Shown: positions 40,699 to 50,639, numbered from the stretch's first letter. The stretch: DNA of 64,000 nt from Pontiella agarivorans (GCF_034531395.1 NZ_JARVCO010000008.1:47873-111872), one strand, 5' to 3'. Made by a program: numbers and translations. Notes: a model not told the origin generated them from the sequence alone.

Positions 40699-42243
40699 AT
40701 GATGAAAAAACACTCGACACATACCGCCGCCGTTTTTGTTGCCGGTCTTCTGATCGCCATCCCGATGATGGCTTCAAGCCGCACATATACGGCAGACTGG
40801 GAGTCATTGAAGCAGCACCGGCCGTCACCGGCATGGTTTCAGGATGCGAAATTAGGTGTTTATTTTTTCTGGGGACCGTACATTGTTCCGGAGTGTGGCG
40901 GGGACTGGTATTCCCGCTGGATGTATACGCCGGGAATAAATGGCCGAGGACAGTGGGTCTATGATTTCCATCAGAAAAACTACGGTTCCGATTTCCATTA
41001 TCATGATTTTTTTCCTCTGTGGACGGCGGAAAAATTTGATGCGGCGGAATGGATCGATATTTTCGAGGATATGGGGTCCAAATATATTGGCGCGATTGCC
41101 GAATTTCATGGCGGTTTCTCGATGTGGGACAGCGAGGTGAATCCTTGGAATGCCGCCGATATGGGGCCGAAAACCGACCTGATTAAGGCGCTCTGTGAGG
41201 AAGCCCGAAAGCGGGATTTGAAGTTTATGGCCACGTTTCACAGCGGTTTTAATATGATGTATTATCCCCGTCCGGAAAACGGATTTCCTCGGGTTGAGAG
41301 TAAATATAACTTTCCGGAGAATCCTGAGTTTACTTATCCAAAGGGCGGCGACTACGACAAGCTGTATGGCAATATGTCGATGGAAGATGCCAGTAAATAC
41401 TGGTTAGCCAAAGTGAATGAAGTGGTTGATCAATATTGCCCGGATTATATCTGGATGGATTTTGGTCAACGGTTTATCGGGGAAGAGCAGCGTAAAGCGT
41501 TTCTGGCTCATTATTTTAATAAAGCGGATGAACTGGGCAAAGAAGTCGTTATTAATAACAAGGGTAAATTTTTCCCGGATGAACTCGCCATCGTCAATGT
41601 GGAACGGGCGACGCTGCCGGACATTACCGAATATTCGTGGGTAACGGATTTTAAACTGGGGCCAACCTGGGGCTTTAATAAAAATAAACGCACAACGGCT
41701 GATCCTCAAAAATTTATCCGTGTGCTGGCGGAGGTCGTCAGTAAAAATGGAAATATGATTATCTGCGTGGCTCCAATGGCCAATGGTCAGATTCCGGAAG
41801 AGCAGGTGGCGGCCATGCAAAAGATCGGTGCCTGGATGAAACGCTATGGTGAAGCCATTTATGCAACCCGTCCCTTTGTGGCCTACGGTGAAGGGGTAAC
41901 AGAAATCAAGCCGGACTATAAGTATGAGTGGAATACTCACAACCTGATCCGGGAAAATCTATGGGACCTCAATGCCGGTGATGTCCGGTTTACCCGAAAA
42001 GACAACATTGTTTATGCCATACAACTGGGATGGCCTGGGGGTGGCCAGCGTTTATTGCTTAAGACCTTCGCAAAGGAAGCTTCTGCACTGGAAATCGAAT
42101 CTGTTTCCGTTATGGGAACCGAAGAAAAAATCCGCTGGAAAAGAACGCCGGAGGGCCTCGAGGTATTTTCTCCCCGAGAAAAACCGCCCGAGGCGGATGC
42201 GGCCTTCGTTTATAAGATGATCCTGAATCCCTCCTCGTTGTAG
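40699..42243 (+). CDS. GH29 alpha-L-fucosidase-like protein with altered active site, 514 aa
   Basis: Secreted GH29-family protein with signal peptide about 1-23. Compared with its paralog at 42631 it has lost the conserved HWG histidine (YFFWG, Phe57) and the first His and the Asp of the HHDGF motif (AEFHGGF, Phe136 and Gly138). The nucleophile region YIWMDFGQRF is unchanged. The rest of the fold, including [20 protein letters not shown] and the C-terminal beta domain, is well kept, so this is not simple decay. A sugar-binding protein without hydrolysis or an altered enzyme are both possible. It shares this pattern of loss with the 35834 protein. Confidence 0.87.
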   Translation: MMKKHSTHTAAVFVAGLLIAIPMMASSRTYTADWESLKQHRPSPAWFQDAKLGVYFFWGPYIVPECGGDWYSRWMYTPGINGRGQWVYDFHQKNYGSDFHYHDFFPLWTAEKFDAAEWIDIFEDMGSKYIGAIAEFHGGFSMWDSEVNPWNAADMGPKTDLIKALCEEARKRDLKFMATFHSGFNMMYYPRPENGFPRVESKYNFPENPEFTYPKGGDYDKLYGNMSMEDASKYWLAKVNEVVDQYCPDYIWMDFGQRFIGEEQRKAFLAHYFNKADELGKEVVINNKGKFFPDELAIVNVERATLPDITEYSWVTDFKLGPTWGFNKNKRTTADPQKFIRVLAEVVSKNGNMIICVAPMANGQIPEEQVAAMQKIGAWMKRYGEAIYATRPFVAYGEGVTEIKPDYKYEWNTHNLIRENLWDLNAGDVRFTRKDNIVYAIQLGWPGGGQRLLLKTFAKEASALEIESVSVMGTEEKIRWKRTPEGLEVFSPREKPPEADAAFVYKMILNPSSL

Positions 42244-42282
42244 GAGGCGTTATGCCCTTCTCAAGCCGAGAGTCTTCAGTCA

Positions 42283-42340
42283 CAGGCTTTGTCCGGTAAA
42301 GCCTGAACGGTTGCTATCTATCCAATTGGATAGATAGCAA
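42283..42340. repeat. Hairpin plus perfect 30-base palindrome in a 387-base non-coding gap
   Basis: The gap 42244-42630 has no credible gene. It holds an eight-pair hairpin (CAGGCTTT at 42283, AAAGCCTG ending 42305) and, five bases on, a perfect palindrome at 42311-42340 made of TTGCTATCTATCCAA and its exact complement. The palindrome is followed by A residues, so on the minus strand it is followed by nothing useful and on the plus strand there is no T run. It may be a bidirectional terminator, a protein-binding site or the scar of an element. The rest of the gap (42341-42630) shows nothing I recognise. Confidence 0.7.
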
Positions 42341-42630
42341 AAAGTATAGTGCGCCTCTACATTGTGAATAAAGTTAACAAACTGTATTCAGCGCGACGGG
42401 TTTTAAGCATTAAAGAAAGCTAGAGCAGATTTTTGAATCCGAAAGCGATGGCGAAGGATTTCAGAAAACAGGCTTAATTGTCATTCTCGATGCCGTGTGT
42501 CCGACGTGGACGTCAGAACATATAATATGCTGCTCAGACGCGGGTGAAGCCGGCTGTGTTTGCTATACCGATTGCAGGGTAACGGCTGACGCTGTGGTGT
42601 TGAATCGAAATAATTCAAAGGATCGTAGTC

Positions 42631-44163
42631 ATGAAATATATGCTGATGAGTTTTATCGGGGTGATGTTTGCGGGCATAAGTGCCTCGGGTGTGGAGGAGG
42701 CATATACGCCCGATTGGGAATCATTAAAGCGGCATCAGGCCGCGCCAGAATGGTTTCAGGATGCGAAGCTGGGGGTTTATTTTCATTGGGGGCTGTATTC
42801 CATTCCGGCCAGCGGGGGCGAGTGGTATCCACGCTGGATGTATACGCCGGGGATCAATGGGCGCGGTCAATGGGTCTATGATTTTCATCAGAAAAAGTAT
42901 GGTCCGGATTTCCAATATCACGATTTTATTCCGATGTGGAAGGCAGAGGCTTTTGATGCGGCCGAATGGGTGGAGCTGTTCGAGGAAATGGGTGCAAAAT
43001 ATGTGGGGGCCTTAGCTGAACATCATGATGGTTTTTCGTTGTGGGACTCTACGGTAAATCCGTGGAATGCGGCCGATATGGGACCACGGGTGGATATTGT
43101 TGGGGAGCTTCAGGCAGCCGCTAAGAAGCGCGACCTTAAATTTATGGCGACGTTTCATCATGGATTTCACATGATGTATTATCCGAAGCCAGAGGGTTCT
43201 TACCCGCGCCCTAAAAGTAATTACAACATGGAGGAGAATCCCGAGTTCACCTATCCGAAAGGCGGCGACTTCGACAAGCTGTACGGCAACATGTCGATGG
43301 ACGATGCTTCTGCCTACTGGTTGGCAAAACTGAAGGAAGTGGTGGATCAGTATTGCCCAGATTATATGTGGTTTGATTTTGGCCAGAAGTTTATTTCGGA
43401 GGAGCAACGTCAGGAATTTTTAGCCTACTATTTCAATAAAGCCGAGCAGGCCGGCCAAAAGGTAATGGTGAATACCAAAGGGACCTTTTTTCCTGATGAA
43501 CTGGCTATCATAAATGTTGAACGAGCAACCTTGCCGGATATTACCGATTTTACGTGGGTATCTGATTTTAAGCTGGGTCCGAACTGGAGCTTTAATGCTT
43601 CCAAACGTACGGCGGTTGATCCTAATCAGTTGCTTCGAATTCTTGCGGAGCTGGTGAGTAAAAACGGCACTATGATTTTGAATGTGAGCCCGATGGCTTA
43701 CGGTACACTGCCTGAAGAACAGGTTGAATCGATGAAGAAAATCGGGGCCTGGTTGAAGCGCTACGGTGAGTCAATTTATGAAACACGCCCGTTTGTGGTT
43801 TATGGCGAAGGGGTAACCGAGATCAAGCGGGATATGGATTTTGAGTGGAATACCCGCAACATGATCCGCACCGGACTGTGGGATTTGAATGCAGGCGATA
43901 TCCGTTACACCCGTAAAGGAAATACCGTGTATGCCATACAACTGGGGTGGCCGGGAGCGGGTGAACCATTGATGATGAAGGCCTTTGCCAATGAGGCCAG
44001 GCAGCTGATGGTCAAAACGGTGTCGGTGTTGGGTAGCGATGAACAGATTCAATGGAAACGAACGGTCGAAGGGCTCTTGGTTCACACACCGAAACAACAG
44101 CCCGCGGAAGCTGATGCGGCGTTGGTATACAAACTGGAATTAGATGGAGTTATTCATGAGTAA
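42631..44163 (+). CDS. GH29 alpha-L-fucosidase, 510 aa (intact paralog of 40699)
   Basis: Secreted fucosidase with signal peptide about 1-18. It carries the full active-site set: GVYFHWG with His52, AEHHDGF with His131, His132 and Asp133, and the nucleophile region [10 protein letters not shown]. Most of the sequence aligns without gaps to the 40699 protein ([41 protein letters not shown]). The gene overlaps the following oxidoreductase by eight bases, so fucose release and keto-sugar chemistry are translationally linked here. Confidence 0.92.
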   Translation: MKYMLMSFIGVMFAGISASGVEEAYTPDWESLKRHQAAPEWFQDAKLGVYFHWGLYSIPASGGEWYPRWMYTPGINGRGQWVYDFHQKKYGPDFQYHDFIPMWKAEAFDAAEWVELFEEMGAKYVGALAEHHDGFSLWDSTVNPWNAADMGPRVDIVGELQAAAKKRDLKFMATFHHGFHMMYYPKPEGSYPRPKSNYNMEENPEFTYPKGGDFDKLYGNMSMDDASAYWLAKLKEVVDQYCPDYMWFDFGQKFISEEQRQEFLAYYFNKAEQAGQKVMVNTKGTFFPDELAIINVERATLPDITDFTWVSDFKLGPNWSFNASKRTAVDPNQLLRILAELVSKNGTMILNVSPMAYGTLPEEQVESMKKIGAWLKRYGESIYETRPFVVYGEGVTEIKRDMDFEWNTRNMIRTGLWDLNAGDIRYTRKGNTVYAIQLGWPGAGEPLMMKAFANEARQLMVKTVSVLGSDEQIQWKRTVEGLLVHTPKQQPAEADAALVYKLELDGVIHE

Positions 44164-45550
44164 ACCGAATCGAAGGACCATGTTAAAAGCCGGTGCTGTT
44201 GGGGCGGCTTTCATTCCTGCGCGTTTTTCCATCGGGAAGCCGGGGCCGTCGGCGAATAGTAAATTAAACATTGCGATGATCGGCTCCTGCAATATTGCCG
44301 GAATGGCCTATGCAGGTTGCAAAGGGGAAAATATTGTTGCGTTAGCGGATGTGGATTCGAAAATGCTGGATTGGGCGGTGTCCAGTGCTGAGGATCGCAA
44401 GAACGCCCGTTGCTTTACCGATTTTCGCGAGATGCTGGATAAGATGGATAAGGAGATTGATGCCGTTTGTATCAGTACGCCGGACCATACCCATTTTGTG
44501 GCCACGATTGATGCCATGCGCAGAGGGAAACATGTCTGCACGCAAAAGCCGTTAACGCATAATATCTGGGAAGCTCGCATGCTCCAAAAGGCGAAGGCTC
44601 AATATGGCGTGGTCACCAATATGGCCGTGCAGGGCCATACCTTTGATGGTATTCGCTCAATGCGTGAGTGGTATGAGGCCGATGTCTTCGGTCAGATTAA
44701 TGAGGTGCACTCCTGGATTCATGGACCTTTGTGGGAAGAGTACGACGGAAAAACGAATAAGTATTGGCACAAACCGAGTTCTCTTCCGCCGAAGCAGGAT
44801 CCGATTCCGGCAAACCTGAATTGGGATCTTTGGCTGGGCCCGCTGGCCGGAGATACGCCGTATAATCATCTGTTCCATCCAAAAAGCTGGAGAGGATATA
44901 ATAAATTTGGAAATGGTATTTTTGGCGATTGGATGCCGCACATTGCTGATGCCGCGGTATCGATCCTGGATTTAACGTCACCAACAGTGGTTGAGTTGGA
45001 AGATTCGGAAGGCGGTAATGAATGGCTGGTGCCGGATGGGAATCGGGTGCGGTGGGAATTTAGTCAGCGCGGTGAAAAAGATCCGTGCACGTTTTATTGG
45101 TATAACGGTGGCGAAAAATTCCGGGTACCGACTCCGAAGGAATGGGATTGGAGCGGTTGGTTGCCGTGGGCGGGAACCATTTATAACGGTGAAAAAAACA
45201 ACGCCTATACCGATGAGCGTTCGAATCATCCACGCCTGACGAATAAGGAGGCCATGAAAGCCTTCAAGGCTGCGGGTTATCCCGACGAAAAATATGAACG
45301 CGTTGAAGGCGGCCCCTTTGCCGAATGGGTACGTGCTATTAAAGGGGATGGACCGGAACCGGGGGCAAACTTTGATTTTTCAGCCCCTTTTACAGAAATG
45401 ATGCTGTTGGGAGTTTTGGCTTCCCGCTTTGGCGGAAAGATTGAGTGGGACTCAAAAAGTATGCGAATCACCAATCGTCCTGAATTAAATCAATTCCTGA
45501 AAGAGCCGATTCGTGAAGGCTGGGACTACAGCGAATATCTGGAGGGTTAA
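44156..45550 (+). CDS. Tat-exported Gfo/Idh/MocA oxidoreductase, 464 aa
   Basis: Close relative of the 30267 protein (same [20 protein letters not shown] start of the mature part). Twin-arginine signal NRRTMLKAG. The Rossmann motif reads GSCNIAG: the second Gly of GxGxxG is Cys, which is unusual and may change cofactor binding. [19 protein letters not shown] and CTQKPLTHN are kept, as is [20 protein letters not shown]. The ATG at 44156 is chosen over 44144 because TGGAG precedes it and the Tat signal starts there. It directly abuts the DUF1080 gene at 45551. A decayed copy of this two-gene cassette follows at 46320. Confidence 0.88.
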   Translation: MSKPNRRTMLKAGAVGAAFIPARFSIGKPGPSANSKLNIAMIGSCNIAGMAYAGCKGENIVALADVDSKMLDWAVSSAEDRKNARCFTDFREMLDKMDKEIDAVCISTPDHTHFVATIDAMRRGKHVCTQKPLTHNIWEARMLQKAKAQYGVVTNMAVQGHTFDGIRSMREWYEADVFGQINEVHSWIHGPLWEEYDGKTNKYWHKPSSLPPKQDPIPANLNWDLWLGPLAGDTPYNHLFHPKSWRGYNKFGNGIFGDWMPHIADAAVSILDLTSPTVVELEDSEGGNEWLVPDGNRVRWEFSQRGEKDPCTFYWYNGGEKFRVPTPKEWDWSGWLPWAGTIYNGEKNNAYTDERSNHPRLTNKEAMKAFKAAGYPDEKYERVEGGPFAEWVRAIKGDGPEPGANFDFSAPFTEMMLLGVLASRFGGKIEWDSKSMRITNRPELNQFLKEPIREGWDYSEYLEG

Positions 45551-46315
45551 ATGAAGGTAACCAAGGTGGTTTTTAGAACGTTAGTGAGCCTTACGCTGTT
45601 GTCTTCCGCTTTCGCGGATGATGCGAAGCGGCATACGTTTCAGGATGCATCTGAGCTGATTCAAGGCGATGTATTCTCGTCTTTTGAACCGCTTACCCTA
45701 TGGCGTTTAGTGGAAGGGGTAGAGGCGGTCGAGAAGAAGTCTGAATTTAAGGTGACAGAGGGGCCGGAAGGTCGATTGCTTATCAACGGCGAGGTAAAGC
45801 AGAAGAAAGCTCCATATTTGGTCACGAAGCAGCACTATAAAGATGTCGCCGTCTATCTGGAATTTATGATTCCGCACGATTCCAATGCCGGGGTTTATCT
45901 GATGGGGAATTATGAAATTCAGATTATCGATAGTCTATGGCGTGGGGATAAGCTGACCTACGACATGCTGGGCGGTATCTACCAACGCTTCCTGAATGCC
46001 TATGAAGGAGGCCCCAAAGGATATGAGGGAACACCTCCGCTGGTGAATGCTGCAAAACCTTCCGGACAATGGCAGACGTTGGAAATCGTCTTCCGGGCAC
46101 CGCGCTTTGATGCCGAGGGCAAGAAGACCGAGAATGCCCGTTTCGTGAGTGTGCATGTGAATGGGGTGCTGGTTCAGGACAATCAGGACGTCACCGGACC
46201 AACCCGCGCGCATACTCCACGAGTGGAAGTGCCAACCGGCCCCGTATGGATCCAGGGAGACCATGGCCCGATTGCGATTCGGAGCCTTAAGATCGAGGCG
46301 TTGGAATTGGAGTAG
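45551..46315 (+). CDS. DUF1080 protein (3-keto-glycoside hydrolase-like), 254 aa
   Basis: Secreted DUF1080-family protein with signal peptide about 1-22. After the signal come RHTFQDASELIQGD, the jelly-roll strands YKDVAVYLEFMIPHDSNAGVYLMGNYEIQIID, GTPPLVNAAKPSGQWQTLEIVFRAPRF, and the closing strand GPIAIRSLKIEALELE. The start codon lies immediately after the oxidoreductase stop. Its last 15 bases and the 46 bases after its stop recur almost exactly at 50625-50685 (see findings). The role follows from pairing with the oxidoreductase and is inferred. Confidence 0.87.
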   Translation: MKVTKVVFRTLVSLTLLSSAFADDAKRHTFQDASELIQGDVFSSFEPLTLWRLVEGVEAVEKKSEFKVTEGPEGRLLINGEVKQKKAPYLVTKQHYKDVAVYLEFMIPHDSNAGVYLMGNYEIQIIDSLWRGDKLTYDMLGGIYQRFLNAYEGGPKGYEGTPPLVNAAKPSGQWQTLEIVFRAPRFDAEGKKTENARFVSVHVNGVLVQDNQDVTGPTRAHTPRVEVPTGPVWIQGDHGPIAIRSLKIEALELE

Positions 46316-46319
46316 AGGT

Positions 46320-46693
46320 ATGAATATTACGAGACGTACCCGTTTATTTATAGGATGAGCGTCCGCGGCGGGGTCCATGATTCCCGGAAGCGTGTTGGGC
46401 GCGAATGAAAAAATCAGTGTGGCCACGGTTGATGCCATGCGACGGGGAAAGCATGTCTGCACGCAAAAGCCGTTAACGCATACTATGTGGGAAGCCCGCC
46501 TGACCAATCCGGAGGTGATGAATGCCTGCGGTTATCCCGAGAAATATATGAACGTGTTGAAGGCGGTCTTTCTGTCGGGTGGGTACGTGTTGCTTAAGGG
46601 GGTGGACTATAGAACCGGGGGCAAACTTTTATTTGCGGCTCCTTTTACAGAAATGATGCTGTTGGATGTGTTGGCTTCCCGCTTTGGCGGGTG
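46320..46693 (+). pseudogene. Decayed Gfo/Idh/MocA oxidoreductase with internal deletions
   Basis: Starts with a Tat-like leader MNITRRTRLFIG, then an in-frame TGA at 46356, then ASAAGSMIPGSVLGANEKISVA, the usual signal end of this family. The sequence jumps straight to [19 protein letters not shown] (middle of the intact protein) and then, after further loss, to [16 protein letters not shown] (near the C-terminus). About three quarters of the gene is gone. It follows the intact DUF1080 gene by four bases and represents a second cassette in tandem. Confidence 0.85.
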
Positions 46694-46860
46694 ATACGAA
46701 GCGGCATACATTTCAGGATGCATCTGAGCTGATTCTGGATAATCAGACATCACTGTGCCTGACAGTGCCCATGATACAGGATTTAAGTCTCTATTAGTTC
46801 GGTCTGTATTCAGGGGACATGGCCCGGTTGCGATTTTGAGCCTTAGCGAAGGATTTGAGT
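46694..46860 (+). pseudogene. Decayed DUF1080 fragments
   Basis: Continues the cassette: ACGAAGCGGCATACATTTCA onwards matches the region just after the signal peptide of the 45551 gene, a middle scrap matches its QDNQDVTG region, and 46811-46845 matches the GDHGPIAIRSL end. Stops and deletions break every frame. A third scrap, 46862-46897 (MQISKVSFSVL then stop), resembles the 45551 start MKVTKVVFRTL and may be the head of yet another copy. The remaining bases to 47005 show nothing I recognise. Confidence 0.75.
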
Positions 46861-47005
46861 AATGCAAATAAGCAAGGTCTCCTTTTCCGTTTTGTAATAA
46901 GAGCAGTGTTGCATCCTTTAGGATACTAGTCGGCTATTTGGATTCTGCATAGCCTGTCTGGACTATGACGATTAGGTATCTTTGAGATAATTAAATAAAC
47001 GCGAG

Positions 47006-50000
47006 ATGTTGATGAATATAAAATACAGTCTAAAGGGAAAAATGATTATAGCGGCAATGCTGAACCTAATCTTTTGGTGCTCCACGACATTAGCGGAACA
47101 TGAAGATATTATGGCACAGTTGCAGGTATCTTCGGGCGGGAAGACGCCAGTGGTTAAAAAATTTCCTGATAGCTTTCCCGAGGCGTTGACGGCTCGGGGA
47201 AAACCCTCGATATATACTCGGGAAAATTCTGAGAATTTTGAATATATCGGTATGCCGATCGGAGGACTCTGTAGTGGACAACTCTATCTAGGGGGTGACG
47301 GTAAGTTGTGGTTTTGGGATATCTTTAACCTTAACTATAGGAAGTTTCAGATTAAGGGCGTTGATGCCTACGAATTTCCTTATAAGCGCAGTCATCCGGA
47401 AGAAGCCAATGCCCGCATGATTGAACAAGGATTTTCTATTAAGGTTCAGTTCAATGGTAAAAGCGTAGAGAAGACGCTGGATTGTGATGGAATCAAGGAT
47501 ATCAGGTTTTTGGGACAGTACCCGCTGGGTGAAGTGTGGTATCAGGATCCGGAACTGCCGGTTGATGTTAAACTGGAAGCCTATTCACCGTTTATTCCAT
47601 TAGAACTCAAACGGTCGTTGTATCCGGCGACCGTATTGACCTTTAAGGTGAAAAACAGTTCTGATCAAGAGGTTGAGGCGGAACTTTCGGGCTGGCTGGA
47701 GAATGCCGTGCTGACCGGCTCCCGTGAACTGACCGGATTTAGTGCATCGCTACAGAATGATGTGAGTGTGATTGCTGGAGTGGGGAAACGCGTTCACTGC
47801 TCTGCAGAGCCGCGTATTGCTGCCAGCCAACCTGTCCGCCGCAAAGATATAGCAGTGGTTAAGGGCGAAGATTATCATAAGAAAAGTACCTATTGGACGG
47901 TAACTGAAATCGACGCTGCCACGGTTGCCACGTTGCTGACCGAGCTTGGGGATGCCAAAACGGTAACCAAACATGCCACGCCGGAGTTTAAGATTGAACG
48001 CCCTTTAATCAGTTGCACTGTGCGCGGCGGTAATCATGATGAGGGGACGATCGTTCGTATTCTGGTGGATGGTAAAGTGATTGCCTCTGAGGTGGGAACC
48101 GGCACGTTGTCTTATCAATTGATGGAATTTGATGTCAGTGCATATGAAGGTCGGCAGGCAACGATTGAAGTCATTAATCTACGGCTTTTCGGCTGGGGCG
48201 GGATGTATATCAGCGACATTAAACAACGCGATAATGTCTATACACCGGGAATGGTTCGTAAAATGCCGGACTACGGAACGATGTCTTTAACGCTGATGGA
48301 CTCTGATGTGATTCCAGAAGCGGCAACCTCCTTCAAGCTTGACCTGCCCTCTGAAGAGTCGTTGGTCAGCACGCTGAGTAAGAGCATGAAGCTTGCACCG
48401 CAGGAAGAAAAGACGGTTACGTTTATTTTAACTTGGCACTTTCCGAAGACCTTGGTTCAACGGGGTAAGCCCTACGGTGTTCCCCGTTACTACAGTAAAG
48501 TATTCGAAGATGCTTCCGCAGTATCGGATGCTTTGATTGCCGATTTCGATGAGCTCGATCGTCTAACGAAATTGTGGGTTGATAACTGGTATAATTCAAC
48601 GCTCCCGTACTGGTTTCTGGACCGTACTTTCCTGAATATGTCCACGCTGGCGACCAGCACGGCAAACTATTTTGCAGATGGAATCTTTATGGGCTGGGAA
48701 GGTGCATATCATTCGCCGGGCACCACGACGCATGTGTGGGGATATATTCAGGCAATTGCCATGCTGTTTCCTGAGTTAGAAATCAGTCTACGGGAAAAGG
48801 TAGATTTTAAACTCATTTCCGAGGATGGCGGTATGATGGAAGACGGAATGATCCGTTTTCGCTGGTGGCACAAAGGGCCTGCGGTTGACGGACAGGCCGG
48901 TATCATTCTACGCAGTTATATGATCCATCGAAGTGCCAAGGATGATTCTTTTTTACGGCGCAATTATGCGGGAATTAAAAAGGCGATGCAGGGCCTGACT
49001 GAATTTGGTGATGCGGATCATGATGGTATTCTGACCGGTGCGCAGCACAACACGCTTGATGCGGCTTGGTACGGGAAAATTACCTGGCTGAGTCTTCATT
49101 ATACTACAGCCCTGCGAGCTGCGGCGGAGATGGCTGACGAAATGGGCGATCATGACTATGCCTCGTTCTGCAGAACAATCGCGGATAAAGGGCGATGCTA
49201 CATTGAGGATCACCTGTTTAATGGAGAATATTTTTTCCAGGAGGCCGATCCCGATCATCCAGATTCTCCGGGGACGTACAATGGTTTGGAATATAGTCAG
49301 CTCCTGGGACAGAGTTGGGCCTATCAAGTTGGTTTAGGTGAAGTGGTTGATCCGGATAAGGCCCGCACCGCTTTGGAATCAATGTGGCGGTATAATTTTA
49401 CTACGGATGTTGGACCTTACCGCAAAAAATTCGAAGACGGACGGTGGTTTGCGATGCCTGGAGAAGGTGGGCTCATTGCCTGTACCTGGCCGTACGGAGG
49501 TTCCGATGTACTGAAAAAAGGAGCATCCACGTATGCGGCCTATAATAATGAATGTCAGAATGGATATGAATATGCAGCCACCTCGCTGATGATGTGGCAT
49601 GGCATGCCGTACCATGCACTGGCGCACATGTGGTATATGCATAATGATCGATATCATGGAGCCGTGCGCAATCCATGGTGCGAGGTGGAGTGGGGCATGC
49701 ACTATTCTCGTTCTATGGCTAGCTATGGTCACTTCACCGCAGTAAGCGGATTTGAATATCATGGACCAAAGGGGCATATCGGGTTTGCTCCCCAGATTAC
49801 ACCGGAAAAGTTTAAGTCTGCCTTTACGTCGGCTGAAGCCTGGGGGTCGTTTGAGCAGCGGCGTCAAGGAAACACACAGATCGAGAAAATCACCGTGGTT
49901 CACGGAACGCTCCAGTTAAAAACATTGGCCTTTGAGCTACCTGAGCATGGGAAAACGAAAGGCGCAACCATCACGCTGGATGGTGAACCTCTGGAAGGGG

Positions 50001-50092
50001 CAATGACGCAGAATGAGCAGCAGGTACTCATTAAACTGAATCAGCCGATTCGCATGAAGACCGGTCAATCTTTGAAAATTGAATTGAGGTAA
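47006..50092 (+). CDS. GH116-like (GBA2-type) beta-glycosidase, 1028 aa
   Basis: Exported glycosidase related to non-lysosomal glucosylceramidases and bacterial GH116 beta-glucosidases/xylosidases. Signal peptide about 1-31. The N-terminal beta domain begins with the hallmark YIGMPIGGLCSGQLYLGGDG. An extra beta-sandwich of roughly 130 residues (about 290-420, with VRGGNHDEGTIVRILVDGK) is inserted in it and explains the large size. The catalytic (alpha/alpha)6 part has FGDADHDGILTGAQHNTLDA, TWPYGGSD and NNECQNGYEYAATSLMMWHGMPYHAL, which align with the family's C-terminal motifs. It lies between two decayed segments, and a lipoprotein gene follows after seven bases. Confidence 0.82.
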   Translation: MLMNIKYSLKGKMIIAAMLNLIFWCSTTLAEHEDIMAQLQVSSGGKTPVVKKFPDSFPEALTARGKPSIYTRENSENFEYIGMPIGGLCSGQLYLGGDGKLWFWDIFNLNYRKFQIKGVDAYEFPYKRSHPEEANARMIEQGFSIKVQFNGKSVEKTLDCDGIKDIRFLGQYPLGEVWYQDPELPVDVKLEAYSPFIPLELKRSLYPATVLTFKVKNSSDQEVEAELSGWLENAVLTGSRELTGFSASLQNDVSVIAGVGKRVHCSAEPRIAASQPVRRKDIAVVKGEDYHKKSTYWTVTEIDAATVATLLTELGDAKTVTKHATPEFKIERPLISCTVRGGNHDEGTIVRILVDGKVIASEVGTGTLSYQLMEFDVSAYEGRQATIEVINLRLFGWGGMYISDIKQRDNVYTPGMVRKMPDYGTMSLTLMDSDVIPEAATSFKLDLPSEESLVSTLSKSMKLAPQEEKTVTFILTWHFPKTLVQRGKPYGVPRYYSKVFEDASAVSDALIADFDELDRLTKLWVDNWYNSTLPYWFLDRTFLNMSTLATSTANYFADGIFMGWEGAYHSPGTTTHVWGYIQAIAMLFPELEISLREKVDFKLISEDGGMMEDGMIRFRWWHKGPAVDGQAGIILRSYMIHRSAKDDSFLRRNYAGIKKAMQGLTEFGDADHDGILTGAQHNTLDAAWYGKITWLSLHYTTALRAAAEMADEMGDHDYASFCRTIADKGRCYIEDHLFNGEYFFQEADPDHPDSPGTYNGLEYSQLLGQSWAYQVGLGEVVDPDKARTALESMWRYNFTTDVGPYRKKFEDGRWFAMPGEGGLIACTWPYGGSDVLKKGASTYAAYNNECQNGYEYAATSLMMWHGMPYHALAHMWYMHNDRYHGAVRNPWCEVEWGMHYSRSMASYGHFTAVSGFEYHGPKGHIGFAPQITPEKFKSAFTSAEAWGSFEQRRQGNTQIEKITVVHGTLQLKTLAFELPEHGKTKGATITLDGEPLEGAMTQNEQQVLIKLNQPIRMKTGQSLKIELR

Positions 50093-50099
50093 TAACGGG

Positions 50100-50639
50100 A
50101 TGAATAAACGTATTCAAATGGGAGTGGTAGGGTGCGCTGTATTGCTGGGCGGATGCGCCAGTGCTCCGACGTGGAAAAAAACGGTTGAAGATCGTTTGCC
50201 GGAATATGGCCATCGCAATTGGATTGTCGTGGCGGATTCGGCTTACCCGAAACAGAGTGCGCCGGGCATTGAAACCATCTTTACCGATGCCGGACAAATT
50301 GAGGTATTGGAAGCCGTGTTGAAGGCGGTGGATGCGGCCGAGCACGTACAGCCTGTCATCATGTTGGATGCGGAACTGGATGCAGTAACCGAACGGGTTG
50401 CGACTGGTGTTGATGACTATCGGGCCGGACTGAAAGAGTTATTCAGCAGCCGTGAAATCAAGATCATGAAGCATGATGATATCATCCGACAACTGGATGC
50501 CGGATCCAAACTGTTCAATGTGCTGTTACTGAAGACGAATATGACCATTCCTTATACGTCCGTATTTATTAAATTGGATTGCGGGTACTGGAGCGCTGAA
50601 AAAGAAGCTCAACTTCGTGAAACATTGGAGTTGGAGTAG
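50100..50639 (+). CDS. RbsD/FucU-like lipoprotein (putative sugar mutarotase), 179 aa
   Basis: Small lipoprotein: signal with lipobox LLGGC (Cys21). The body has the pattern of the RbsD/FucU family, which interconverts anomers of ribose or fucose: PEYGHRNWIVVADSAYP with the family's GH and ADS/ADA, GIETIFTD, and the C-terminal IPYTSVFIKLDCGYW. Normal family members are cytoplasmic and about 140 residues; this one is exported and longer. In a cluster with five GH29 proteins, an extracytoplasmic fucose mutarotase is an attractive guess. Its last codons (LELE and stop) are shared at DNA level with the DUF1080 gene end at 46301, which suggests its 3' end was rebuilt by recombination. Confidence 0.7.
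   Translation: MNKRIQMGVVGCAVLLGGCASAPTWKKTVEDRLPEYGHRNWIVVADSAYPKQSAPGIETIFTDAGQIEVLEAVLKAVDAAEHVQPVIMLDAELDAVTERVATGVDDYRAGLKELFSSREIKIMKHDDIIRQLDAGSKLFNVLLLKTNMTIPYTSVFIKLDCGYWSAEKEAQLRETLELE

Noticed and set aside
42495..42881. Frame of 128 codons starting in the gap before the GH29 gene
   Set aside because: Most of it lies inside the 42631 gene in another frame, it has no ribosome site, and its Cys-rich sequence looks like out-of-frame reading.
46377..46694. Frame of 105 codons as a new small protein
   Set aside because: Its pieces match the leader end, middle and C-terminus of the neighbouring oxidoreductase, so it is a deletion-bearing pseudogene rather than a new gene.
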